A stretch of 64,000 nucleotides of DNA from Blastobasis lacticolella (lineage: Eukaryota > Arthropoda > Insecta > Lepidoptera > Blastobasidae). Below, in pieces: positions 42,613 through 51,271 of the stretch (within the stretch, counting starts at the first letter, position 1; each line of letters begins with the position of its first letter). The position numbers and the translations under genes were made by a program. The stretch spans positions 16,600,563 to 16,664,562 of the forward strand of contig LR990048.1 in NCBI GenBank assembly GCA_905147135.1, written 5' to 3'. The notes under the pieces were generated by a model. That model did not search any database. It worked only from the letters and a program-made list of their open reading frames with translations, and was not told the DNA's origin.

Positions 42613-45600
42613 CTGGAAGAGACATTCATTCATTGTACTGGGTGGAAATTTTCAACGCTACCGTACTCTAAATACTGAAGATAGGAAAATTGGCTAAAAA
42701 GTAACATTCCTTTATTTCTTAAATAAATATGCCTGCATTCGAATATTTTCGAAAATACGGTTGCCACACCCGGGAATTGATCCGGCTAAAACACAAAAAA
42801 ATACCACATACTTATACAGGGTGTCCCGTAAGTCGACGTCAAGCCGGAATCGGGTGATAGTCCAAATCATAATAGAAACTAGAAAAATTAAAAATAAAAT
42901 CTATGTCTTGAATTTTATAAATTATAGTCATTTCTTTTTTTTTCGAGAAAATGTACACCCTGTGATGGATTTTTAGCTCCTATTGCTACAAATCTTAACT
43001 TTTTTTCAATTTTATTTTTCTTATGTAATCCCGAATAGTGCTAATCTAACCTATTACTTAGAATTCTAAGTCAACTGCTCCAGCTTGGAAGAAAGTGTCA
43101 CATTATGCCGTACAATGAATAGACAATTAATATTTCGTCCAACTTTAACGGACCGTACTGAAAAAAAAAGAACTACGCCAGGTTGGCAAGTAGCACTAAA
43201 AGTTGACGCATTTAATAAGGATTCTAAAATGGTATAATACTTGCTACATTATTTCTTTGATTACGGGGAAAAAAAATTCCTTCAAGAAACCCAGTTTCGA
43301 ATTTTTTTTCTTTAACTACTAAAAATTATTCTAGTGCGTTCAAAGCTTGCCTAAGACCGAGTGAGACGGAGAGTCATTCATGAAATGTGAGTGAGACAGG
43401 TAGTGATGCTTTCAAGTCAGAGATGCTAACTTTTTGTTAAATTTAGGACAAATTTTCCTTAAGTTTAAAATTAAACACCAATTAGATGCAAAGATTTATT
43501 ATTTACAAAAGATGTTCAAACTGCCTTCCTTCAACTGCAATACAAGCTCGACATCTTCTTAAAAAAGATCGGATTATCACACGGGCAAATTTTCCGTTGT
43601 TGACAAATTCAGCTGCTTCCGTAATTCTTTGCCGAAGCTCAGCTACATTTTCGATTGGCTTAAAATAAACTTTCTCTTTCACTGCTCCCCAGTAAAAAAA
43701 ATCTAATGGATTTAAGTCCGGTGAACGGGCTGGCCACGAGATCGTACCAGACCGACCTATCCATCTGCCCGGATATTCTTCATAGAGAAATGCTCTAACT
43801 GAGCGGGCATAGTGCGCTGGGCAGCCATCTTGTTGATACTACATCTCTCTGTAAATACCGAGTGGCACGTCTTCCAGTAAACTAGGTAAACTGTTTTGTA
43901 AAAAATCTAAATAAACTTCAGCAGTCATTCGGTCTTAGGCAAGCTTTGAACGTACTAGAATAATTTTTAGTAGGTAAAGAAAAAAAATTCGAAACTGGGT
44001 TGATTGAAGGATTTTTGTTTCCCCGTAATCAAAGAAATAATTTAGCAAGTATTATTACCATTTTAGAATCCTTATTAAATGCGTCAACTTTTAGTGCTAC
44101 TTGCCAACCGGGCGTAGTTCTTTTTTTTCAGTACGGTCCGTTAAAGTTGGACGAAATATTAATTGTCTATTCATTGTACGGCATAATGTGACACTTTCTT
44201 CCAAGCTAGAGCAGTTGACTTGGAATTCTAAGTAATAGGTTAGATTAGCACTATTCGGGATTATATAAGAAAAATAAAATTGAAAAAAAGTTAAGATTTG
44301 TAGCAACAGGAGCTAAAAAACCATCACAGTGTACATTTTCTCGAAAAAAAAAAGAAATGCCTATAATTTAAAAAATTCAAGACTTAGATTTTATTTTTTA
44401 TTTTTCTAGTAACTATTATGATTTGGACTATCACCCGATTCCGACTTGACGTCGACTTACGGGACACCTGTATGTCATCAATCGATAGGGTCAATCGAAA
44501 GGGATCAAATCTCTCATACAAACACGGTAAATTTAATTAAAGGAAATCTATTACATTTAATGTTATGGCGAGTGTTTCACGAGTGTGCTTATACAAACGT
44601 GGTTCCACCATATTTTCAATATTACGCTATCAAAGTCAATGAAATTTTGTAGACGTGATCCGGAAACCAATATCTTATGGTTTGACAGATTTCCGTTAAA
44701 ATTTTCCGTGCCAAATTTTATCTAAATCTGTTCAACAGTTTAGGCGTGGAAACGTAACAGTCATACCGTAGTCATACAGAGTTACATCCGGATTTACACA
44801 TTTAGCACCAGAAAACTCAGCCTGAAACAAACCAAACCACCCACCTTATCCAAATAGCTGAGCCCAGCCTCGGGGCACAGGTCATTCACCAGGTCCACAG
44901 TGTACTCGTTGGGCTCTTCGTCGGGCTTCATGACCCCCCGCAGCTCCCGCAGGAACCCCGGGAGGCTCTCCATCGTCAGGTCCGGTTGGAGCCGCACGCT
45001 GAACTGGTAGCCGATGGGGATGTCGTCCGGTGTTGGATCCAAGGACTCTTCGACGCGAAAGCAGCTGCAAGGATATTTTTAAATTTATGCTACGCAGTGA
45101 CAACACCTCAGTGCAGACAGATCACCTGATGGTAAGTGGTAACTGTCGCCCATAACATCTAGGATTCATGCGTTTAGGTTGCAGGTAACAAAAATGCAGA
45201 AGCGCAGGTGCGTTGTCACTGTGTGGACTATGATGAACTGCCTCATGTTTTTTTATTTTATATTGCTTGAGTTTGTCAGATATTTGGATATCTAAAGTGA
45301 GTGTATGTAATACTACGCACCGATACTGCGAAGCGGTCCGTCCCCTCGGCCAATGCTGCGAGGTAATCACAGCCAGCAGCGGACACGACGGCCTCTCCAA
45401 GCCCCGTTGTAAAGCCCGTTGCGAGCGAAGGTCCCTGTCGGAAGGTGCAGCTCCGAACGTGGGGTGCGAGTGATGCCAGGCGCAGGCCACGGCGCCTAGT
45501 GATGCTAGGTACTCGGCGGCGGCTGATTGGGATACTGGGGGGGATTAAGTTGGATAAGTAATGGAAGTCACAAGTTGTAGACTTGTATTTTAGTATGCAA

Positions 45601-48600
45601 TAGACCTGAGATGGTGCTACTGAGCCTCGAATGGCATGATTTGAGGTCGCCGACGCGTCGGACTGGCTCATTTTCCGCTGGAAAAACGTAACCCATTGAA
45701 TTGATACGATTCTTATCATGGAAGAAGACTGAGCCGAGAGGTCAGATATCAAAATAAAGCCGTCATTGGCTACAAAAAATCTGTCATTTTAAAACACCTA
45801 TTTCCGGCTAATTACACGGCAGTATTTTGACATTGGATCATAATATCTGTGCTGCGGCGGCTCAGCAACGCCATCCAAAAGAATCAAAGTGATACGTTAA
45901 TTAGAGCTCAAAACCATATTACATCTCTCTAAATCTACATAGCTGCATTCAAGTTGTTATATGTGTATATTCGTATGTAGGTATATATTTATACTTTGTA
46001 TTAGGTGTAAGTTCGCTAGTTTAAGTCCACGTTGCTGACTTGACTGTAGTCTTTCTTTATTCAAAGGTTGCCTGGTAGAGATCACTTGCAGCGATATGGC
46101 AGACTTTGCCCACAACCAGATAAGGTTTTTCTCTACTTTATAACGTAATTATTCTTGTGTGAGAAATAAAGAATTTATCTATCCATCAAGTGAAGCCAAC
46201 AACATCCTATTACATAATATGTACTCACCAGGATCCATATCGCAGTGCGTCCCTCCGGCGGCGGCTCTTGCGCGCCGGTAGTGGGTCACGGTGAGTCGCG
46301 CCGGGGCCCCCGCTGACCCCTCCGCGTCCGGGGGGTCAATGGGGGGCACGTACTGCCCCCCCGCCAGCCCCATGACCTCCCCGCGGGAGGTGTGGGCGTG
46401 CGCGTCCATCGCTATTAGCGCCGAGACGGCTATGCGGACTTCGTATGGGGCCTGTGTGGTTGGAGAGGTTGTTGGTTAACACTTTCTTTTCTATCAGGTA
46501 TATTAGAGGTTGCTTCAGAGGCGGGCAACGCATTGGTAACTCCCCTGGTGTTGCTGATGTCCATAGGCAGCGGTGACCACTTTCCATTAGGTGGCCCGCT
46601 TGCCTGTTTGTCTGCCGTATAACATAAACAACAGGTACAGAAGGCAGCATCTCAACCTACAATGTTTAGATTTTGGACTGTTTCCAATTTGTACGCGTAC
46701 CCATAGTGATGCCAGCTCATTTTATCCGCGGACGGTGGACCTATTATGTATCGACAACTTTCGACTACAAGCAAGGCTCTAGGCGTTGAGAGAGTTCTGT
46801 CCAATATCCTGATCCTCCTACCCTGCAGAACTGAGGTCTGTAGCACAGTTTTCAGTATCTAATTCTTACTTAGTAATAAGTTTTAATTGAATAAAGATTT
46901 ATTATTATTAATAATATGTAAGCAGCGGACTCACCGGCAACTCAGCATTATATAACCGGCACTGCAGCAATGGCCGTGGCCTGGGCGCCCGCGGTCGCGG
47001 CGGCCGCGCCGGCCGCGGCTCGTCGCCCACCGCGTACAAGTCCCCCGCCGCCGTATGCATTATCGTGTAGCCGCCGGCCCCGTCGCCCGGCTGGGGGACG
47101 GGCAAGGAATGTTTGTTAGAAATACACAAGGAACCATATAAGGTTATCGATTTTTTTTACATAAAGAACTAAAGTTATCGATATCGAGAGAGCAAAGAGT
47201 TAGTAGCAGAGAGATTTGTCAGGATCGTAGCAAGTGGAATGATGTGGTCTCTGATTACTCCTACAGGAAAATGGCGGATGTTATGTATGTATTAGTAACA
47301 CGCAGTGGGCAGACCACCATATCTACAGTATGTCGGCGTCTACATATAACACTGTGGCAGGGCCGACCTAGAAGGCAGCTAGACAGTTGATAGTAATTCT
47401 TACGTAGTTTAAAATAAAGTCGCTATCGGAAGCGCGACGTTCCCCGCTTCCAAAAGCGACTTTATTTTAGCATTTAGCACGCATGTAAAAGCAATGGATT
47501 TTCTATTTTTCTCTAATAAATATCAATATATTTTTTTAATTTAAACTTCATATTGGTTAACATGTATGTACATGTATCTAATCAACTGATCAACTGGAGA
47601 GTTGTCTGTTCTATACTGTAGTACTCTGGTCTTGTCTCAATTTGCAGACTTCTTCAAGGTCAGTGATTATAGTGTATGAATAGAACCAAAACCAAATATG
47701 TCAAAATCACATACCAAATGTATCCTCTTCTGTCTTTTAGGCATGGGCTCAAACTTCCGCAAAGGCATTGCAATGGGGGTTTCCTCTACTGATGAAGATT
47801 TCGTAGATGGAGCCGGCTTCTTATTCTTTTCAGGCTGCTCATTATCACTGTCTACATCAATTTCTATATCACTTTCTGGTTCCGTGTCTTTTTCTAATTT
47901 TATCTGCAGAAGCAAATAATAAACATCATGAATATTAAATATTATCTTAGCTACATATTTTTATTGAGCTATAATAATTTAGAGAAGACACAATATAAAG
48001 AGTTATTTGCATAGATAATAGGCATGCTCAATCTTCCATCGGGTGAGATGGCAGCCAGAAGCCTTACTAATTACTATAAAAAAATTATTAGAGTAGAATT
48101 ACCACTTGTTCCCCTTCACTCACGGACAGGGCCTGTCCAGAGCTGAACACAATTTGCATTTGAGGACTCTTGATATCCTCTGATGTGCCAGAATCCATCC
48201 TCTGTCTGCTTTGAGGTGACTTCAGGCTTTCTTCACTTCTCTTTCTAATCAATCCCTTATCGGAATTTCTAGAAACTTTTCTCCTGTGATTTCCAGCCTT
48301 TCTGGCAACTTTCATTTTCTCCTTTTGCTGGTTGATCATCATATTTCTCGAAAGCATATCTGCTGAATCCAAATCAGAGCCAACAGACTCTATACTACCA
48401 ACCACAAGGTCATCTTCATATAAAATCTCTGCCGGGTTTATGGCTTGCAAGCCTATGGTCTTATTGTCTAACAAAGGGTTTGGTTCTGAACTTAATTGCT
48501 GCACCAAATTTTTTGTGTTATTCTTTTTTCTGAATGGTTTCTTTCTTGTAACAGGGATTGTTGTGGTGCCAGTGGTAACCATTTCCAATACACTGGAGAC

Positions 48601-49963
48601 CTCATCTGTAACTATTTCCTCCTGTACAACTGTGGGAACATTTTCATGATCTTCGTTTTTGTCAAGGCCAAATAATGGGGTCTCCAAGTTAACCCCATAT
48701 TCCGCTTCAATTAAAGCTTGTATTTCAGCCTCAGTCTTTGTTTTTAAGGTTTGTGAGATTTTCCTTACATTTCTACCAAATTTTGCCTGTAACAAATTAT
48801 TCATATTCATTCTTTTCATCATCACAGCCCATAAAAGTCCACTGCAGGACTTAGGGCCTCTCCCACAAAAGGGGAGGCCAAAATCTCCACGCTTAGCAGG
48901 CGGGTTGGAGATTGCAGTCTTATAAATATAACTAAGGAAAACACTGCTGCCCATTTTCCAGCCTATGGAGAACTTTTGTCTTGAAAACGTTTGCCGCCTT
49001 GTATGACACCCACGAGCGTAAGGGGTTGGTGCTATTCTACTTAGCTGGACACTACATGACCACTTAGCCGTTCATTCATTCTATTTCTAATACTATATTT
49101 TGCTATTTTTATGATGCAATTCTTAAACTACTGGGATAAATGAATACAGCAAACTCATAGCTTTTATAAATGTTTAAAGTTTATCACTTCTACAACAGCA
49201 GCAGCCCATAACAGTTGACTGCTGGACTTGGGCCTCCTCCATATTCATAAGGGGTCTCCCATGATCTCCACACTTGGCACGAGGATTGGAGATTGCAGTG
49301 TTTACAATATACAACATAAAAGCAAAGACATTTACTGTAAGTCTAATTCGTCACATTTTACGACACCCAGTCGAAAAGTTGGTGCAATACTACTTTAACT
49401 CCTAGAATAAAACGCAGTAGTTTACGTAACTTACAACTTCTTTAGCTAATAAGTCTTTTTCAGCTGGACTCCATGTTGTGAGCATTTCATTATTATGTTT
49501 CCCTCTAGTATTATTTCCTGTAAGTTTCCTAAAACAAATAAACAGACATGGTAGATAATATTTCTATTTAAACTAGGTATTTTTTATGGTGGATGGTTTA
49601 GGGCTCACCTATTTCTGCTTGTTTGGATATCATACCAATTGTTTGCAGTGGAATCCAAGAGCCATTGAGGGTGCACAGTGTCTTCCCTACTAGAACACGA
49701 AGGGCTGAAATACAACGAAAACAAGTAAAATCAAGCCAAAAAGCAAATTCTTTGCACAGAAGTATATCAACAACAAGATACAAACAAATATTGCAAATCA
49801 AGCCTATAACACTAATTATAACTAAAATGACCAAAACAAAGAAGTGAAATTAATTAAAAATAATAAAGTAATTCAATTGTACATACATTCCTTGGCTATT
49901 TTGTGCAAAACAAGAATTAAAAGAAAAATCCCCCAAAATATCAATTTCATCATCGTCCGCCAT
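42511..49963 (-). CDS. MYSM1-like histone H2A deubiquitinase (SANT + JAMM/MPN), 10 exons
   Basis: Exons, in transcript order: 49963-49887, 49704-49636, 49528-49435, 48786-48103, 47903-47715, 47090-46935, 46451-46229, 45534-45321, 45064-44845 and 42612-42511. Every junction is GT/AG and all phases agree: 2028 nt, 675 residues. A SANT/Myb-like domain lies at about 66-112 ([20 protein letters not shown]). A low-complexity acidic and basic middle follows, then an MPN domain from about 424. The JAMM zinc protease site is complete: Glu448 ([10 protein letters not shown]), His519 and His521 (WHHSHPTF), Ser529 and Asp532. Family members remove monoubiquitin from histone H2A in the nucleus. SANT plus MPN, and the CDMDP and SDRD blocks, favour MYSM1 over other MPN proteins. 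The SWIRM domain that lies between them in vertebrate MYSM1 is not recognised here. The start is the first ATG, opening [13 protein letters not shown]. Confidence 0.88.
42817..44470. mobile_element. DNA transposon with about 540-bp terminal inverted repeats
   Basis: Left arm 42817-43360 and right arm 43929-44470 are reverse complements with scattered differences. The outer ends are CAGGGTGTCCCGTAAGTCGA and, complemented, CAGGTGTCCCGTAAGTCGA, flanked by TA on both sides as in Tc1/mariner elements. The interior (43361-43928) encodes the broken C-terminal end of a DDE transposase on the - strand. It sits in the last intron of the MYSM1-like gene. Confidence 0.88.
43480..43935 (-). pseudogene. 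Broken DDE transposase C-terminal fragment
   Basis: Blocks [38 protein letters not shown] and [16 protein letters not shown], then [13 protein letters not shown], match insect transposases with QDGAPAHY and PARSPDLTPLDFFLWG motifs. A stop (TAG, 43841-43839) interrupts the frame just before YQQDG, and the N-terminal half is absent. It cannot make an active enzyme. Confidence 0.8.
44620..44815 (+). repeat. Decayed arthropod interspersed repeat, 3' part
   Basis: It contains AATTTTATCTAAATCTGTTC, AACAGTTTAGGCGTGGAAAC and GTAACAGTCATA, ending in ACATTTAGCA-like sequence. This is the tail of the same widespread insect repeat type as 1333-1565. Confidence 0.5.
44845..45064 (-). CDS. MYSM1-like exon 9
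   Basis: It encodes [20 protein letters not shown], then [20 protein letters not shown] and on to [13 protein letters not shown] sequence ending SYLDK. It corresponds to the part after the MPN core (ISEEISPDGSYRLPYKFEV in vertebrate MYSM1). It is in phase 0 at its end. Confidence 0.88.
45115..45236 (+). repeat. Interspersed repeat, family C copy
   Basis: GATGGTAAGTGGTAACTGTC, GCCCATAACATCTAGGATTC and GCAGGTGCGTTGTCACTGTG are shared with 57487-57620. Confidence 0.65.
45321..45534 (-). CDS. MYSM1-like exon 8, JAMM HxH...SxxD motif
   Basis: It encodes [20 protein letters not shown], then [20 protein letters not shown] and [17 protein letters not shown]. The H-S-H, seven-residue gap, S-x-x-D spacing is exactly that of JAMM metalloproteases. 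It ends in phase 2 at TATCG|GTGCGT. Confidence 0.93.
46055..46180 (+). repeat. Interspersed repeat (TTGCCTGGTAGAGATCAC family)
   Basis: AAAGGTTGCCTGGTAGAGAT and a TTCTTGTGTGAGAAATAAAG tail. A tail-only copy (ATTCTTGTGTGAACAATAAA) is at 56201-56232. This is a common lepidopteran repeat type. Confidence 0.55.
46229..46451 (-). CDS. MYSM1-like exon 7, start of MPN domain
   Basis: It encodes [20 protein letters not shown], then [20 protein letters not shown] and on to [10 protein letters not shown]. It matches MYSM1 (LHAHVSMAEVIGLLGG, LQCEMDPVS). Glu448 in GEVMG is the catalytic acid. It ends in phase 1 at CCTG|GTGAGT. Confidence 0.93.
46515..46630 (+). repeat. Interspersed repeat, family B copy
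   Basis: GCAACGCATTGGTAACTCCC, GGTGACCACTTTCCATTAGG and TGCCTGTTTGTCTGCCGTAT. It is close to 58028-58150. Confidence 0.65.
46935..47090 (-). CDS. MYSM1-like exon 6
   Basis: It encodes [20 protein letters not shown], then a Pro/Arg-rich spacer and [12 protein letters not shown], running directly into the MPN exon. It is bounded by CCCCCAG| and CCG|GTGAGT and is in phase 0 at both ends. Confidence 0.85.
47411..47469. repeat. Imperfect hairpin in a MYSM1-like intron
   Basis: AAAATAAAGTCGCTATCGGA with the following AGCG pairs with CGCTTCCAAAAGCGACTTTA and TTTT over 24 positions, with about three mismatches. The loop is 11 nt. Confidence 0.75.
47715..47903 (-). CDS. MYSM1-like exon 5
   Basis: It encodes [20 protein letters not shown], an acidic stretch, then basic [11 protein letters not shown] and [11 protein letters not shown]. 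It is in phase 0 at both ends (TCTGCAG| and TTG|GTATGT). It is probably a disordered linker. Confidence 0.85.
48103..48786 (-). CDS. MYSM1-like exon 4
   Basis: At 684 nt it is the largest exon. It completes the SANT domain ([31 protein letters not shown]) and then encodes a low-complexity stretch with basic clusters ([21 protein letters not shown]) that could act in nuclear localisation. It ends at CAAGTG|GTAATT. A repeat abuts its acceptor side from 48816. Confidence 0.9.
48816..49060 (+). repeat. Interspersed repeat, family A copy 3
   Basis: CATCATCACAGCCCATAAAA, CTCCACGCTTAGCAGGCGGG, TGGAGATTGCAGTCTT, CTGCTGCCCATTTTCC and GTAAGGGGTTGGTGCT. It is about 30 bp from the exon 4 acceptor, so the splice branch region of this intron lies next to or inside the repeat. 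Confidence 0.65.
49197..49400 (+). repeat. Interspersed repeat, family A copy 4
   Basis: CAGCAGCCCATAACAGTTGA, TCTCCACACTTGGCACGAGG and ATTTTACGACACCCAGTCGA. It lies in the same intron as copy 3. Confidence 0.6.
49435..49528 (-). CDS. MYSM1-like exon 3
   Basis: It encodes [20 protein letters not shown], then [12 protein letters not shown], the first SANT helix. It is bounded by TTTTAG| and GAAGTT|GTAAGT, phase 2 to 0. Confidence 0.88.
49636..49704 (-). CDS. MYSM1-like exon 2
   Basis: It encodes [20 protein letters not shown] and ends in phase 2 at AATTG|GTATGA. The HPQWLLDS motif precedes the SANT domain. Confidence 0.85.
49887..49963 (-). CDS. MYSM1-like exon 1 (start codon)
   Basis: It encodes [20 protein letters not shown], then QNSQG, and ends in phase 2 at GGAAT|GTATGT. 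The acidic N-terminus follows an ATG in good context (AAAATGGCG). Confidence 0.82.
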
Positions 49964-51176
49964 TTTTGTTTATTTGTTGTGCGATGATTCGTTTTCATCA
50001 ATCGAGTAATCCGTTATGTCAAAAATTCAATTTTAAATTTATAATACAAATTTTGTTTTATATTAGAATTATTATTAGTAGGCATAGTTTTAATTCGTAA
50101 ATCTCTATCTAACTAAAGTATATTTGCTATAATTATAAAGCAAAATTTAGGGCCAAATACAAAACTTATCTAGATAGTAATTGGCTCGATCTAAACAAGC
50201 CACCATAAACTGTCAATGCCAGATTGACAGTTGACCAAGTATTTGACAATTTTGACACACATTCTGGGATGCCACGTTTATGTAATTATACAATAAGCGT
50301 ATAATCCTGTCCGTGTGGTGCCGGGCAAAGAAGAACTACAGGCTACCGAAAGTGGGTGGACCAATATGTCTGTCCTTGGGAGCGACTTCACACAGCGGCA
50401 CCAATGAACTCATGACCATGACGTATGCCACTGCGTCGAAATATCAAGGTAAAAACAATACTAACCGAGGTAACAAAGCCGATAATATGTGTAGGAAAAG
50501 TGTGGCGAATAACCACGAAAGTTTTAAAACCTTTATTAAAATTGGTTAATTTTATCCCCTTGTATGTTTTTATACCGACTGACAAAAATATTACCACTAA
50601 TATTTTAATAATTTAGAAAATTTGAGGTAGGACTTGGCTCAAATCTAAGAGTGGCTCTTGGTGGTATCGCGAGGCGGAAAGCCGTACACGACGCGTGTGA
50701 TGAATTAGGGTAGATAGAATGCAATGGAATAAAATTTAGTAACATTTACGTTTAATAACCGACTTTCTGATTTGATTAGTCAAACGTAAAAAGTAAAAAT
50801 AATACTTAGTCCCGTGTCTCTGCAAGCCATCGCACACTAGTTACGGCTGAAATCGTTCTTGATGGATGTAGATAGGTAGAACAGAGCAATTTATTTTGTT
50901 TTATTTCAATAAAATCGGCCGTCTTGCCATGCCATGGCCAACTCAACTGTAGCCGTATGAAAATTGTTCATATAAATAGAAACTATTAATTTTATGATGG
51001 CAACCCTGACTGCACGGCGCAGCGCTAGCCAGCTAGCCCAAGGCTTTCGTGTTTATGAATTTTATTGCTTTGAAATTATATTTATTTATCACTCGTGTTG
51101 TGCTTAAACATAACATGCGCGCCGTGTAGTCCACCAATGTTTTAAAGCAGACACGTCGTCTCAGTGCACTTACATA
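49964..51176. promoter_or_regulatory. Divergent upstream interval of MYSM1-like and SQOR
   Basis: The two genes start 1.2 kb apart on opposite strands. The interval is AT-rich. A coding-like patch at about 50303-50450 (CGTGTGGTGCCGGGCAAAGA onward) is not recognised and may be transposon-derived. No TATA box is convincing. Separate or shared promoters are both possible. Confidence 0.4.
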
Positions 51177-51271
51177 ATGAGTAAAATAGTGACCAACTTT
51201 CGACCTTTATATCCTTCGGTATCCAACATAAGAAAATTATCGGTTTCTGCTACATTTAATGAAAAACACTC
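51177..51271 (+). CDS. SQOR: SQOR exon 1 (start codon, targeting peptide)
   Basis: The ATG at 51177 opens MSKIVTNFRPLYPSVSNIRK, then LSVSATFNEKHS. It ends in phase 2 at CACTC|GTAAGT. Confidence 0.85.

Noticed and set aside
45276..45752. 158-residue reverse frame overlapping the JAMM exon
   Set aside because: It is an out-of-frame read through exon 8 of the MYSM1-like gene. The JAMM frame is the coding one.
50313..50549. 78-residue frame as a gene
   Set aside because: No recognised domain and no supporting exons. Kept only as an unexplained patch.
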